Shown here piece by piece: positions 29,597 through 36,713 of a stretch of 64,000 nt of DNA. The DNA comes from Gammaproteobacteria bacterium (GTDB lineage: Bacteria; Pseudomonadota; Gammaproteobacteria; Pseudomonadales; Pseudohongiellaceae): contig PASF01000002.1 in assembly GCA_002711845.1 (NCBI GenBank), forward strand, positions 534,224 through 598,223. The letters are read 5' to 3'. Made by a program: the position numbers and the translations under genes. The notes beneath the pieces were generated by a model, which was not told where the DNA came from, searched no databases, and saw only the letters and a list, made by a program, of their open reading frames with translations. Positions within the stretch are counted from its first letter, which is position 1; each line of letters opens with the position of its first letter.

Positions 29597-30865
29597 CTAG
29601 TCTGTTAACCCGACAGGCAGGGCCACCGCTGCCAGTTTATCATGCTGACAACTGTGTCTGGCCATGTCGACATGCGGGTTGGCGTTGCTGTTGGCGGCAT
29701 CAATGTTCAGGACTTCGCTGTCGCCATTGTCAACACAAATGGCGTAGATCATGTCAGCGCGTTCAGGGTGCGTGACGCCGTCCCAGATGATATCCGGAAA
29801 GCTGCCGTCGTCACCAAACAGTGCCAGTCGCAGCATGTCCAGCTCGTCTCTGCCGGGTGCATCGCCACCGTCGGTAAAGGTATTGTTGTAGATGAAAATG
29901 GTCTCGGGGTAGGGGTCAAAGGCTTCTGCCATTTCCCGCTCTGAATATCCGGCGCTGAAGTAGCTGGAGATCAGGATGTTGGCAGTCTGGTTGTGCCCCA
30001 CATCGTTGTCGAAGATCTCGACCTTGTCGTTGGAATTGATGATGATACCGGACCCGGCGGGTACACTGGCCACGGCAGTGCCCGGAGGCGCAAAGTTCTC
30101 GGTATTGTTGTGATGCACACGATTGTCATAGACACGCGTGGTATGACCTTCGACCGGCAGGTTGGGCATGTTGAATATCAGGATGCCGCCGGTATTGTTG
30201 GTGGCGACGTTGTCATACACATCGGCGCCGATCGTGTTTTCGATCTCGATCCCGGCCACATTGAATTCGGCGCGATTGCCACGCACGATCACATTCTGCG
30301 ACTGGCCGACATAGATGCCGGCGTCCGAGGCTGCGATGGCGACCGATCCTTCGATCAGTGTGTGCTGTGTCTGCACCGGGTAAATACCGTAGGCACCATT
30401 GCTGGTATCCGGCCCGTTGGTCCACTCAGTGCGCACGCGCCGGATGACGATGTGGTCGCCTCGTGCAATTTTCAGGGCATCTCCGCGCGAGTCTTCAATG
30501 GCCAGGTCTTCAATGGTGAAATTGCTGGCGTTGACCAGCAGGCCTTCGCCACCGGTAATCTGGTCTTTGAATGACAGGATGGTCTCGTCCATGCCTGCGC
30601 CGCGCAGGGTAATGTTATCGACATTGAGCGTCAGGCTGCGCTCGAAGTTGAAAACACCGGCGGGCAGGATAATCACATCACCCGGCGTCGCTTCCAGAAA
30701 GCGCAGCTGCAGATCAGCCGATGGATCGCTGACCGCATTGATATTGCTGTTGGCGACGGTGTCGGATGGCGTCGGGGTATCGGGCGAGCAGGCTGCCAGC
30801 GCCCCACCGAGGGCCATGGTCAATATGAACAGGCGAATTGAAGAGCTTGTAGGAGACTGATGCAT
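29597..30865 (-). CDS. Parallel beta-helix repeat lipoprotein
   Basis: From the ATG at 30865 the protein has 422 residues. A lipoprotein signal ends ALAAC with Cys26. The rest is a right-handed parallel beta-helix of short turns with repeated Val/Ile and Asn (IVIRRVRTEW, VIVRGNRAEFNVAGIEIE, GADVYDNVATNNTGGILIF), of the kind found in pectate lyase-like and carbohydrate-active proteins. It matches the TIGR03805 type, which occurs in two-gene pairs with the diheme cytochrome encoded just downstream. No catalytic site is evident. The frame is open to 30949, but that start would lack the lipoprotein signal. Confidence 0.8.
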   Translation of the reverse strand: MHQSPTSSSIRLFILTMALGGALAACSPDTPTPSDTVANSNINAVSDPSADLQLRFLEATPGDVIILPAGVFNFERSLTLNVDNITLRGAGMDETILSFKDQITGGEGLLVNASNFTIEDLAIEDSRGDALKIARGDHIVIRRVRTEWTNGPDTSNGAYGIYPVQTQHTLIEGSVAIAASDAGIYVGQSQNVIVRGNRAEFNVAGIEIENTIGADVYDNVATNNTGGILIFNMPNLPVEGHTTRVYDNRVHHNNTENFAPPGTAVASVPAGSGIIINSNDKVEIFDNDVGHNQTANILISSYFSAGYSEREMAEAFDPYPETIFIYNNTFTDGGDAPGRDELDMLRLALFGDDGSFPDIIWDGVTHPERADMIYAICVDNGDSEVLNIDAANSNANPHVDMARHSCQHDKLAAVALPVGLTD

Positions 30866-30913
30866 GAACGGATGCCTCTTGCAGATGCCGATCGCCGGGA
30901 ATCGGGCACGGTG

Positions 30914-30929
30914 AACAATCGTTATTGTT
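30914..30929. promoter_or_regulatory. Dyad AACAAT-CGTT-ATTGTT in the divergent intergenic region
   Basis: A perfect 6+6 inverted repeat with a 4-base centre lies 49 bases before the beta-helix gene and 79 bases before the MFS gene. It could be an operator for one or both. Only the symmetry is seen. Confidence 0.3.
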
Positions 30930-31007
30930 GTCGTTCTACTGCTGAGCAAACGCTAACCGGAATTGCCGGCTTTTGCAACTTGTACACAGAAACGCTAAGC
31001 TTTTGCG

Positions 31008-32327
31008 ATGACTGATGACGCCACCGATGACTGGAAGACTGCGCTCTATGAGCGCCTTGCCGAAGATGATGAGGGGCGGGTATGCAAGGATATCAGTGAT
31101 GAAGCCTGCCGCGAGACGCCCGGCAATTTCCTGTCTACGCTCATGGCCAATACAGCGAGCAACGTCGCTGACCGCCTGGCCAGCGCCAAAACCACACTGC
31201 CCTGGCTGTTAATACAGGTGGGTGCGCCGGACTGGTTGATCAGCCTGTTGGTACCCATTCGTGAGTCCGGCTCCATGTTGCCACAAATGCTCATCGGCGC
31301 CTGGGTTCGCGGTCAGGCAATCCGCAAATGGATATGGGTGGTTGGCGGCGCCGTGCAGGGTCTGGCATTGTTGCTGATGGTCTGGGGCGCATTGACTCTG
31401 CAAGGTCTGGTCGCGGGGTTGGTCATTGTGGCATTGTTGATGGTGTTCAGCCTGGCACGCGGCGCCTGCTCGGTTGCCTACAAGGACGTGCTGGGCAAGA
31501 CCATTCCCAAAACCCGTCGGGGGCGATTGTCGGGCTGGATCAGCGCCATCGCCGGCTTATCGGCGTTTACTGTCGGGCTGCTGTTGAGCACAACCGGTGA
31601 CAGCGAAGCGATCGGGTTCTATGCCGGGCTACTGGCGGCAGGCGCTGCGCTCTGGCTGCTGGCCATCATCGCCTATGCGCGGATCACGGAATTCCCGGGC
31701 GCCACCGAAGGGGGTGCCAACGGGCTCAGCGAGGCGTTTGCGCGGCTGTCACTGCTGCGCGAAGACAAGGCTTTTCGTCAGTTTGTGATTGCACGGGCAC
31801 TGGCGATGGGCTCTGGTCTGGTGGCCCCGTTCTATATTGCGCTGGCGCAGGACGATCTGGGCAGTGCGGCCTCCCTGTTGGGTATTTTTATTGCCGTGGA
31901 AGGGCTGGCCGGCCTGTTGAGTTCGCCTGTGTGGGGGCGTTGGGCAGACCGCTCCAGCCGGCAGGTATTTACCGTTGCCTGTGCGCTGGCTTCCGTGACC
32001 TCGCTGACGGTGGCTGCCTGGTCAACGTTGGCCGTGTCAGCCGCCGCTTCACAATGGTTCTATCCGGCCGCATTCTTCGTGCTTGGGGTTTCCCATGCCG
32101 GCGTCCGACTGGGACGCAAGACCTATCTGGTCGATATGGCCGGGGGCAACAAGCGCACGGATTATGTGGCGGTGAGCAATACCGTGATCGGGCTGCTGTT
32201 GCTGGTTTCCGGTGTGCTGGGTGCGCTGGCGGCGCTGGTGTCCGTCCCTCTGGTCATTGTTCTGTTGGGCCTGGCAGGCCTGCTTGGTGCCGGCCTGAGT
32301 CTGCGCTGGCAGGAAGTGTCAGGCTGA
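31008..32327 (+). CDS. MFS transporter
   Basis: This 439-residue inner-membrane protein has about 12 hydrophobic segments after a cytoplasmic N-terminal tail of about 60 charged residues. Major-facilitator features include the WVRGQAIRKW loop, the basic loop TRRGRLSGW after segment 4, and WGRWADRSSRQ between segments 8 and 9. I cannot name a substrate. The start is an ATG without a clear ribosome site, and the long tail leaves open a later start. It is divergent from the beta-helix gene and convergent with the CYTH gene. Confidence 0.75.
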   Translation: MTDDATDDWKTALYERLAEDDEGRVCKDISDEACRETPGNFLSTLMANTASNVADRLASAKTTLPWLLIQVGAPDWLISLLVPIRESGSMLPQMLIGAWVRGQAIRKWIWVVGGAVQGLALLLMVWGALTLQGLVAGLVIVALLMVFSLARGACSVAYKDVLGKTIPKTRRGRLSGWISAIAGLSAFTVGLLLSTTGDSEAIGFYAGLLAAGAALWLLAIIAYARITEFPGATEGGANGLSEAFARLSLLREDKAFRQFVIARALAMGSGLVAPFYIALAQDDLGSAASLLGIFIAVEGLAGLLSSPVWGRWADRSSRQVFTVACALASVTSLTVAAWSTLAVSAAASQWFYPAAFFVLGVSHAGVRLGRKTYLVDMAGGNKRTDYVAVSNTVIGLLLLVSGVLGALAALVSVPLVIVLLGLAGLLGAGLSLRWQEVSG

Positions 32328-32339
32328 GCTGGTCGGGTC

Positions 32340-32801
32340 TCAGCGAGGCTGAGGGGTCCGCGCCAGTGCCGAGTTGAAAAATCGCGGATCATCGGACACT
32401 TCCCGGTCCACCCATGGCGGCAATGGGAACTCGGTGTCCTCACTGGGCAGCTCTATTTCAGCCAGTATCAACCCCTGGTTGGCTGCCGCAAACACATCCA
32501 CCTCCCATTGATGGCCGCCATAATCAACCGGATAACGCGTTTTTTCAATCAACGGCTGCTGACATAAACTGCTCAGCATTTCTTCTGCATCCGGCAGTGG
32601 TATTGAATACTCGTATTCTGCCCGCGAATAGCCCCGGCTTGGCCCCTTGACGGTGATACAGGCCTGTTCTCCAGCTATCCGTATGCGCACAGTCACGCCC
32701 GTCCCCGGGCACAGATAACCCTGTCGATAATGCACGCCGTTGCTGTCAGGCTGCCATTTGGCCTTGTTGACCAGGAATTTCCGTTCGATCTCGGTCCCCA
32801 C
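32340..32801 (-). CDS. CYTH domain protein (tripolyphosphatase or related)
   Basis: The 153-residue protein is a stand-alone CYTH domain. It has the N-terminal ExExK signature EIERKF, then TVRIRI, TVKG, AEYEYSIPL, EKTRYPV, WEVDVF and AEIEL, which give the charged tunnel that binds triphosphates and metal ions. Small bacterial members of this kind are often tripolyphosphatases; class IV adenylate cyclase is the other known activity. The sequence alone does not decide between them. It is followed on the same strand by a small membrane-anchored protein gene in reverse order. Confidence 0.85.
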   Translation of the reverse strand: MGTEIERKFLVNKAKWQPDSNGVHYRQGYLCPGTGVTVRIRIAGEQACITVKGPSRGYSRAEYEYSIPLPDAEEMLSSLCQQPLIEKTRYPVDYGGHQWEVDVFAAANQGLILAEIELPSEDTEFPLPPWVDREVSDDPRFFNSALARTPQPR

Positions 32802-32822
32802 CTCTGTGCCCCTGCCCTATTA

Positions 32823-33251
32823 TCAAAGCGTCACATTCGCGGAGATAAAATCACGCAGAGCTTCCGCGCTGTCCGGCCGTCCCATGACTGCGATGGCGTT
32901 ACCGGAACCGTCCAGCAGAACCACTGACCCGTCGCTGACACGGTGTGTGTCTGCAAATGCCACGCCATCGGGATGGCCAGTATGTACCAGCAGGAACAGC
33001 AGCTGGTCCTGAAACTCCGGATAGATCGTCTGCATTTGTGCCAGTGTGCGCTCACCGCCCATGACATGGATCTCGCGCAGCATGACTAACGCCGGCGTGC
33101 CCTGACCTGTCTGGCTCAGGTCGCTGGAAAAAGTGCTTTTGGGCAGCATTTGCCACAACACCAGGCCGACCACAGCGAGGCAGGTCAGTACAACAAGGGC
33201 TCTGACAATCCGTGAAGAGGCGGACCGGGATACGGCGCTGCGTTGGGTCAT
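32823..33251 (-). CDS. Small membrane-anchored protein, possibly thioredoxin-like without Cys-x-x-Cys
   Basis: From the ATG at 33251 the protein has 142 residues: a basic N-terminus, one membrane segment (about 16-37), and a periplasmic part with a predicted alternating strand-helix order (PALVMLREI, then LLFLLVHTG, then VVLLDGSGNAIAVMGRP). This resembles a thioredoxin fold, but no Cys pair is present. I do not recognise the family. An AGGAGA ribosome site lies 11 bases before the chosen ATG; the frame is open 84 bases further upstream. It precedes the CYTH gene by 21 bases and may be cotranscribed with it. Confidence 0.6.
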   Translation of the reverse strand: MTQRSAVSRSASSRIVRALVVLTCLAVVGLVLWQMLPKSTFSSDLSQTGQGTPALVMLREIHVMGGERTLAQMQTIYPEFQDQLLFLLVHTGHPDGVAFADTHRVSDGSVVLLDGSGNAIAVMGRPDSAEALRDFISANVTL

Positions 33252-33421
33252 GGCGTGGAAATCTCCTGTCAATTGCGGGAAAATATCGTTGGCTGTGCCC
33301 AAGAATATCATGGCTAATGCCGGGCCACTACACACAGATAAGCGCCACGCGTTTGATGATATTCGGATGAGTCAACGACACGGGTCTGCGTTATACTGCT
33401 GCCCACAACGGAAGGAGAGAT

Positions 33422-35356
33422 ATGTTTAGTTTGCCGGACTGGCTCAGGCAGCGCTCACAGGAAAAGAATGGTATATCGCTTGGCCGCGAGGATAACGAGC
33501 GGCTCAATCAGTTTGCCCGCAGTGTCCGGCGCGTGCGTATGTCGCGCAGTCTGCTGGGCCTGGCATGGACGGCCGGGCCCGTCACCGCCGTCGGTTTGTA
33601 TGGTGGCTATTATATAGGCTTTGGCCAGGCGCCTTCGAACCAGCTGCTGGTCTATTTTATCAGTTTTACCATTCTCAGTGGTTTGATCGCTCTGGTCGCC
33701 AAAATTGTCTATGACAGCACAATGGGCTTTGCCACCGAGCGCGCACAACTGTCCATCGTCGAGGTCACTGATAAACTGGGCGATCTAATCCTCGCGACAC
33801 GGGACTTGATGATCAGCAACCTTGACGGCGAGGTGCGCGAGCGTGCGGCCGCCACTCAGCTCCTGCAACGAGTCGATCTGCCACCGGTAGGGGTGGCCAT
33901 GGCCTGCGAACAGTTGACCGGCGATGCCGAGCTGGGTCGTCTGCTGGCCAGTATCGACAATTTCCGACGTGCCGGTCTGTATTCCCGTATCGCTGACATT
34001 CACCAGGCACATGGTGAACATTTCGAATCGGTCATTGCAGGGCTGCATCAGACTGCGCCACAGTCGGCGGACGTGCTGCGGCAGCGTTATCTGGGTGACA
34101 TCGCCAATCTGCGCCATGGCATGCCACGCACTGAGCATTTTATCTCCCGGGTACTGGCGGCTATTGAACAGGATAATCTGTTGCTGATCACCATGCAGGA
34201 CGTTGAATCCATGCTGGTGCTGTGTTTCGAGTTGATCAATGGCCGTGAAATCCCCATGCTGATGTTCGATTATCGGGGGCGCTGGCGTCTTGCTGCCGCG
34301 CTTGACCGGATGGAGCGTCGACGCAGCCGCTATCGAATCGCACAGGCAGCTGGCAGCAACCGTATACGTGGTCTGGCGTCGTGGCTGGTAGAGGTTGATG
34401 TCATGAGCTATGACGATGTGCCTGAAGGTCTTTCGTCAGGTTTGCTGGTCGACCGAGTCGGCCATGCACTGGACGCGCTGGCATTGGGGATACGAAAAGA
34501 TGTTGATGCGATCAGGAAGGGCAATGCCAGTTTGCGGCCCAAGTTGCGTCGAGATGCCGAAATCATGGCCAGTGCGCTGCGTCTGTATCGAATTTCCCAC
34601 GAATCATTCAAGCGTATTGGCGAGTTGCATGCGGAGTTTCTTCTCACAGTTGAGGGCTGGAACCGGATGATGGCCGACGCCCATCTGGATGACGAGGAGC
34701 TGCAGATAGGGCCGCGTGGACGAGGTGTCCGAATTCGCGAAAAGGTCGTGCGGCTGGATGAAGAAGAGCGCAAGGAAGTCTGTCGAATTCTGGCGCGGTA
34801 CCTGCGTGAACAGCACCTGGAGTCTCATGAAACCAAGGGGTTGTTTGAACGCCGCAGCGACAAGGATAATCCTCTCACATTCGACAATGCCCGGCAGCTG
34901 GTTATTGAAGTTGCGCTGGCGCTGGAGCCGCACATCCAGCTGTCCTTCCCGGACATTCAGCGCGGGATTGGTTCGACGTTGGAAACATACCTGGGCGACC
35001 TGGAACCTGGCATGAGCGCCAAAGACAAGAAGCTGCTCGCTGAATCGATGGCGCAGGATGTGGTGGAGGACATGAGCCATGCGGCAGAGCATCTGGCAGT
35101 GGCGCTGGTGCGCCATTATCGTGTCAACCTGACCGATGAGGCCAGTCAGTTTTTGCAGGAAACCTACGGCGCACGGAAATCCGTATTGGATATACTGAGT
35201 CAGCATCAAGGTGCCGATGAGGTTTCACAGAGCCTGCTGACGAGCCGGCCGGCGGTGGTGCCGCCAGCCCAGCGCCGCTGGTATCGGGCACTGGTGCATG
35301 CGAAACGTATCGTTGGCGGCGAACGCTTTATACCGTTGTGGGTTGATCGTCAGTGA
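33422..35356 (+). CDS. Large membrane-associated protein of unknown function
   Basis: I do not recognise this 644-residue protein. Two hydrophobic segments (about 45-65 and 78-98) lie near the N-terminus; the remaining 540 residues are soluble, rich in Arg, Leu and Glu, and mostly helical in appearance with several heptad-like stretches (about 350-420 and 430-480). There is no P-loop, no metal-binding motif and no known catalytic signature that I can see. An AAGGAGAGAT ribosome site precedes the ATG. It stands alone between divergent and convergent neighbours, so the context gives no clue. It could be a scaffold or sensor facing the cytoplasm. Confidence 0.7.
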   Translation: MFSLPDWLRQRSQEKNGISLGREDNERLNQFARSVRRVRMSRSLLGLAWTAGPVTAVGLYGGYYIGFGQAPSNQLLVYFISFTILSGLIALVAKIVYDSTMGFATERAQLSIVEVTDKLGDLILATRDLMISNLDGEVRERAAATQLLQRVDLPPVGVAMACEQLTGDAELGRLLASIDNFRRAGLYSRIADIHQAHGEHFESVIAGLHQTAPQSADVLRQRYLGDIANLRHGMPRTEHFISRVLAAIEQDNLLLITMQDVESMLVLCFELINGREIPMLMFDYRGRWRLAAALDRMERRRSRYRIAQAAGSNRIRGLASWLVEVDVMSYDDVPEGLSSGLLVDRVGHALDALALGIRKDVDAIRKGNASLRPKLRRDAEIMASALRLYRISHESFKRIGELHAEFLLTVEGWNRMMADAHLDDEELQIGPRGRGVRIREKVVRLDEEERKEVCRILARYLREQHLESHETKGLFERRSDKDNPLTFDNARQLVIEVALALEPHIQLSFPDIQRGIGSTLETYLGDLEPGMSAKDKKLLAESMAQDVVEDMSHAAEHLAVALVRHYRVNLTDEASQFLQETYGARKSVLDILSQHQGADEVSQSLLTSRPAVVPPAQRRWYRALVHAKRIVGGERFIPLWVDRQ

Positions 35357-35358
35357 TA

Positions 35359-35976
35359 TCAGGCCTTGGCGGACGGGCGTTGTGACACCCGGTCATACCA
35401 GGCCTGCAAGTGCGTCTGTTCCGGCTGGATACGCTGTGCTATGACGCGATTGAAATCAACAGTACACAGGACGTTGATGTCCGCAGCGCTGAACTGGTCG
35501 CCACAAATGAAGTCGCGATCGGCCAGCTGCTTGTTCAGGAAATGCATGAATTTTGATGCCTGAATCTTGCATTCCTCTCCCCATTCCGGGAATGGCGTCA
35601 TGCGATCCTTGAAGTAGCCGGTGGTGTGCTGGAACGCCATGCCTGTGGGTGTCATGAAGTAAAAGTCTATCCATCGCAGCCATTGTTCAATCTGCGCCTT
35701 CTCCAATGGTGTGCGGCCCATCAGCGGTGTGGTGTCGGGATAGGCTTCTTCGAAGTATCTGCAGATGGCCATGGTTTCCGCAATACAGACGCCATTATCC
35801 AGCTCCAGCACCGGCACTTTTTTCAACGGGTTGCGGGTGACGAATTCAGGTGTCAGGTTTTCGCCTTTTTGCAGATCCACCTGAATGATTTCCACGTCAT
35901 CCAGCAGGCCTTTTTCGGCCAGGAACATGCGGACGCGGCGTGGGTTTGGCGCAGTGCGGGTTTCAAACAGTTTCAT
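35359..35976 (-). CDS. Glutathione S-transferase family protein
   Basis: From the ATG at 35976 the protein has 205 residues. The N-terminal thioredoxin-like domain has LFETRTAPNPRRVRMFLAEKG, then NPLKKVPVLELDNG with the cis-Pro and AETMAICRYFE, the glutathione-binding part. The C-terminal helical domain has FICGDQFSAADINVLCTVDF with the conserved capping-box Asp. Substrate unknown. The frame is open to 36024, where it would overlap the preceding gene. It is last in a minus-strand run with the DUF3047 gene, 44 bases upstream. Confidence 0.88.
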   Translation of the reverse strand: MKLFETRTAPNPRRVRMFLAEKGLLDDVEIIQVDLQKGENLTPEFVTRNPLKKVPVLELDNGVCIAETMAICRYFEEAYPDTTPLMGRTPLEKAQIEQWLRWIDFYFMTPTGMAFQHTTGYFKDRMTPFPEWGEECKIQASKFMHFLNKQLADRDFICGDQFSAADINVLCTVDFNRVIAQRIQPEQTHLQAWYDRVSQRPSAKA

Positions 35977-36020
35977 GATTTGCTCTCTGGTATTGGGGGT
36001 TATCGTCAACCGGCGGCAGG

Positions 36021-36713
36021 TCAACCGCGGCCGGTGCAGGATCCGTCGTTTTGCCGGGCACTGAATTGCAGGTCGGCATAGGCAGCGCTCAGAGTGCTGT
36101 TGCTGTCATCACCGTCGGTCATGATCGCGATGCCGTCCAGGTGATCGATACTCTCGGAAAAGGCTCGCTGCCAGTCCTGCTGGATATCACGACTGTGTGT
36201 CACCCAGCTGCCGGCCTGCTGGTTGCCGCTGTTCAGAGACCACATGAGCGCGTTGTCGCCGGCATAGGCGTTGGGCCAGCGCTGGCCAACGGGCTGCGAT
36301 GCAGACCACACGTAGTTGATGGTTTTGGTACGCCAGAATGCCAGCCCGCCGCGTTTGACCACGTACACCCGGGCGGCAAAATCATCGCCGGCCTTGCTGC
36401 GTTCATCAAGGCTGGCGGGGGCGGTTGCACCGACGCGCCACCGCCAGGTCAGGCACGGTGTGGCCTCCAGATCAATGCGGCCCTGCCGGTAAAAGGCGCT
36501 GGCCTGGCCCTCTGTTTCGGCGGTCACCACGTCAGCCCGGTCTTCGTCAGTCATGACAGTGTAATCGGTGTTGCCGCTGAAACTGCGTTGCTGCCACTCC
36601 GCAAAGTCACTGACATCAAGGGTGTCGGTGTCAAGGTCATTGGCTGCGCCGGCGACCTGGTAACACAGCATGCCAATCATGATGGCTGACAGAACGGGAA
36701 TGTTGTGGGTCAT
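36021..36713 (-). CDS. DUF3047 domain protein, secreted
   Basis: The 230-residue protein has a signal peptide (hydrophobic part about 5-22) and a DUF3047-type body with LTWRWRV, DDFAARVYVV, INYVWSA, and MTDGDDSNSTLSAAYADLQF, which contains the acidic motif near the end. The function of this family is not known; the fold is likely a beta-sandwich. Its ATG overlaps the stop of the upstream REC-EAL-GAF-GGDEF gene by one base (TGATG), so translation is coupled, which links it by position to the c-di-GMP protein. Confidence 0.82.
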   Translation of the reverse strand: MTHNIPVLSAIMIGMLCYQVAGAANDLDTDTLDVSDFAEWQQRSFSGNTDYTVMTDEDRADVVTAETEGQASAFYRQGRIDLEATPCLTWRWRVGATAPASLDERSKAGDDFAARVYVVKRGGLAFWRTKTINYVWSASQPVGQRWPNAYAGDNALMWSLNSGNQQAGSWVTHSRDIQQDWQRAFSESIDHLDGIAIMTDGDDSNSTLSAAYADLQFSARQNDGSCTGRG

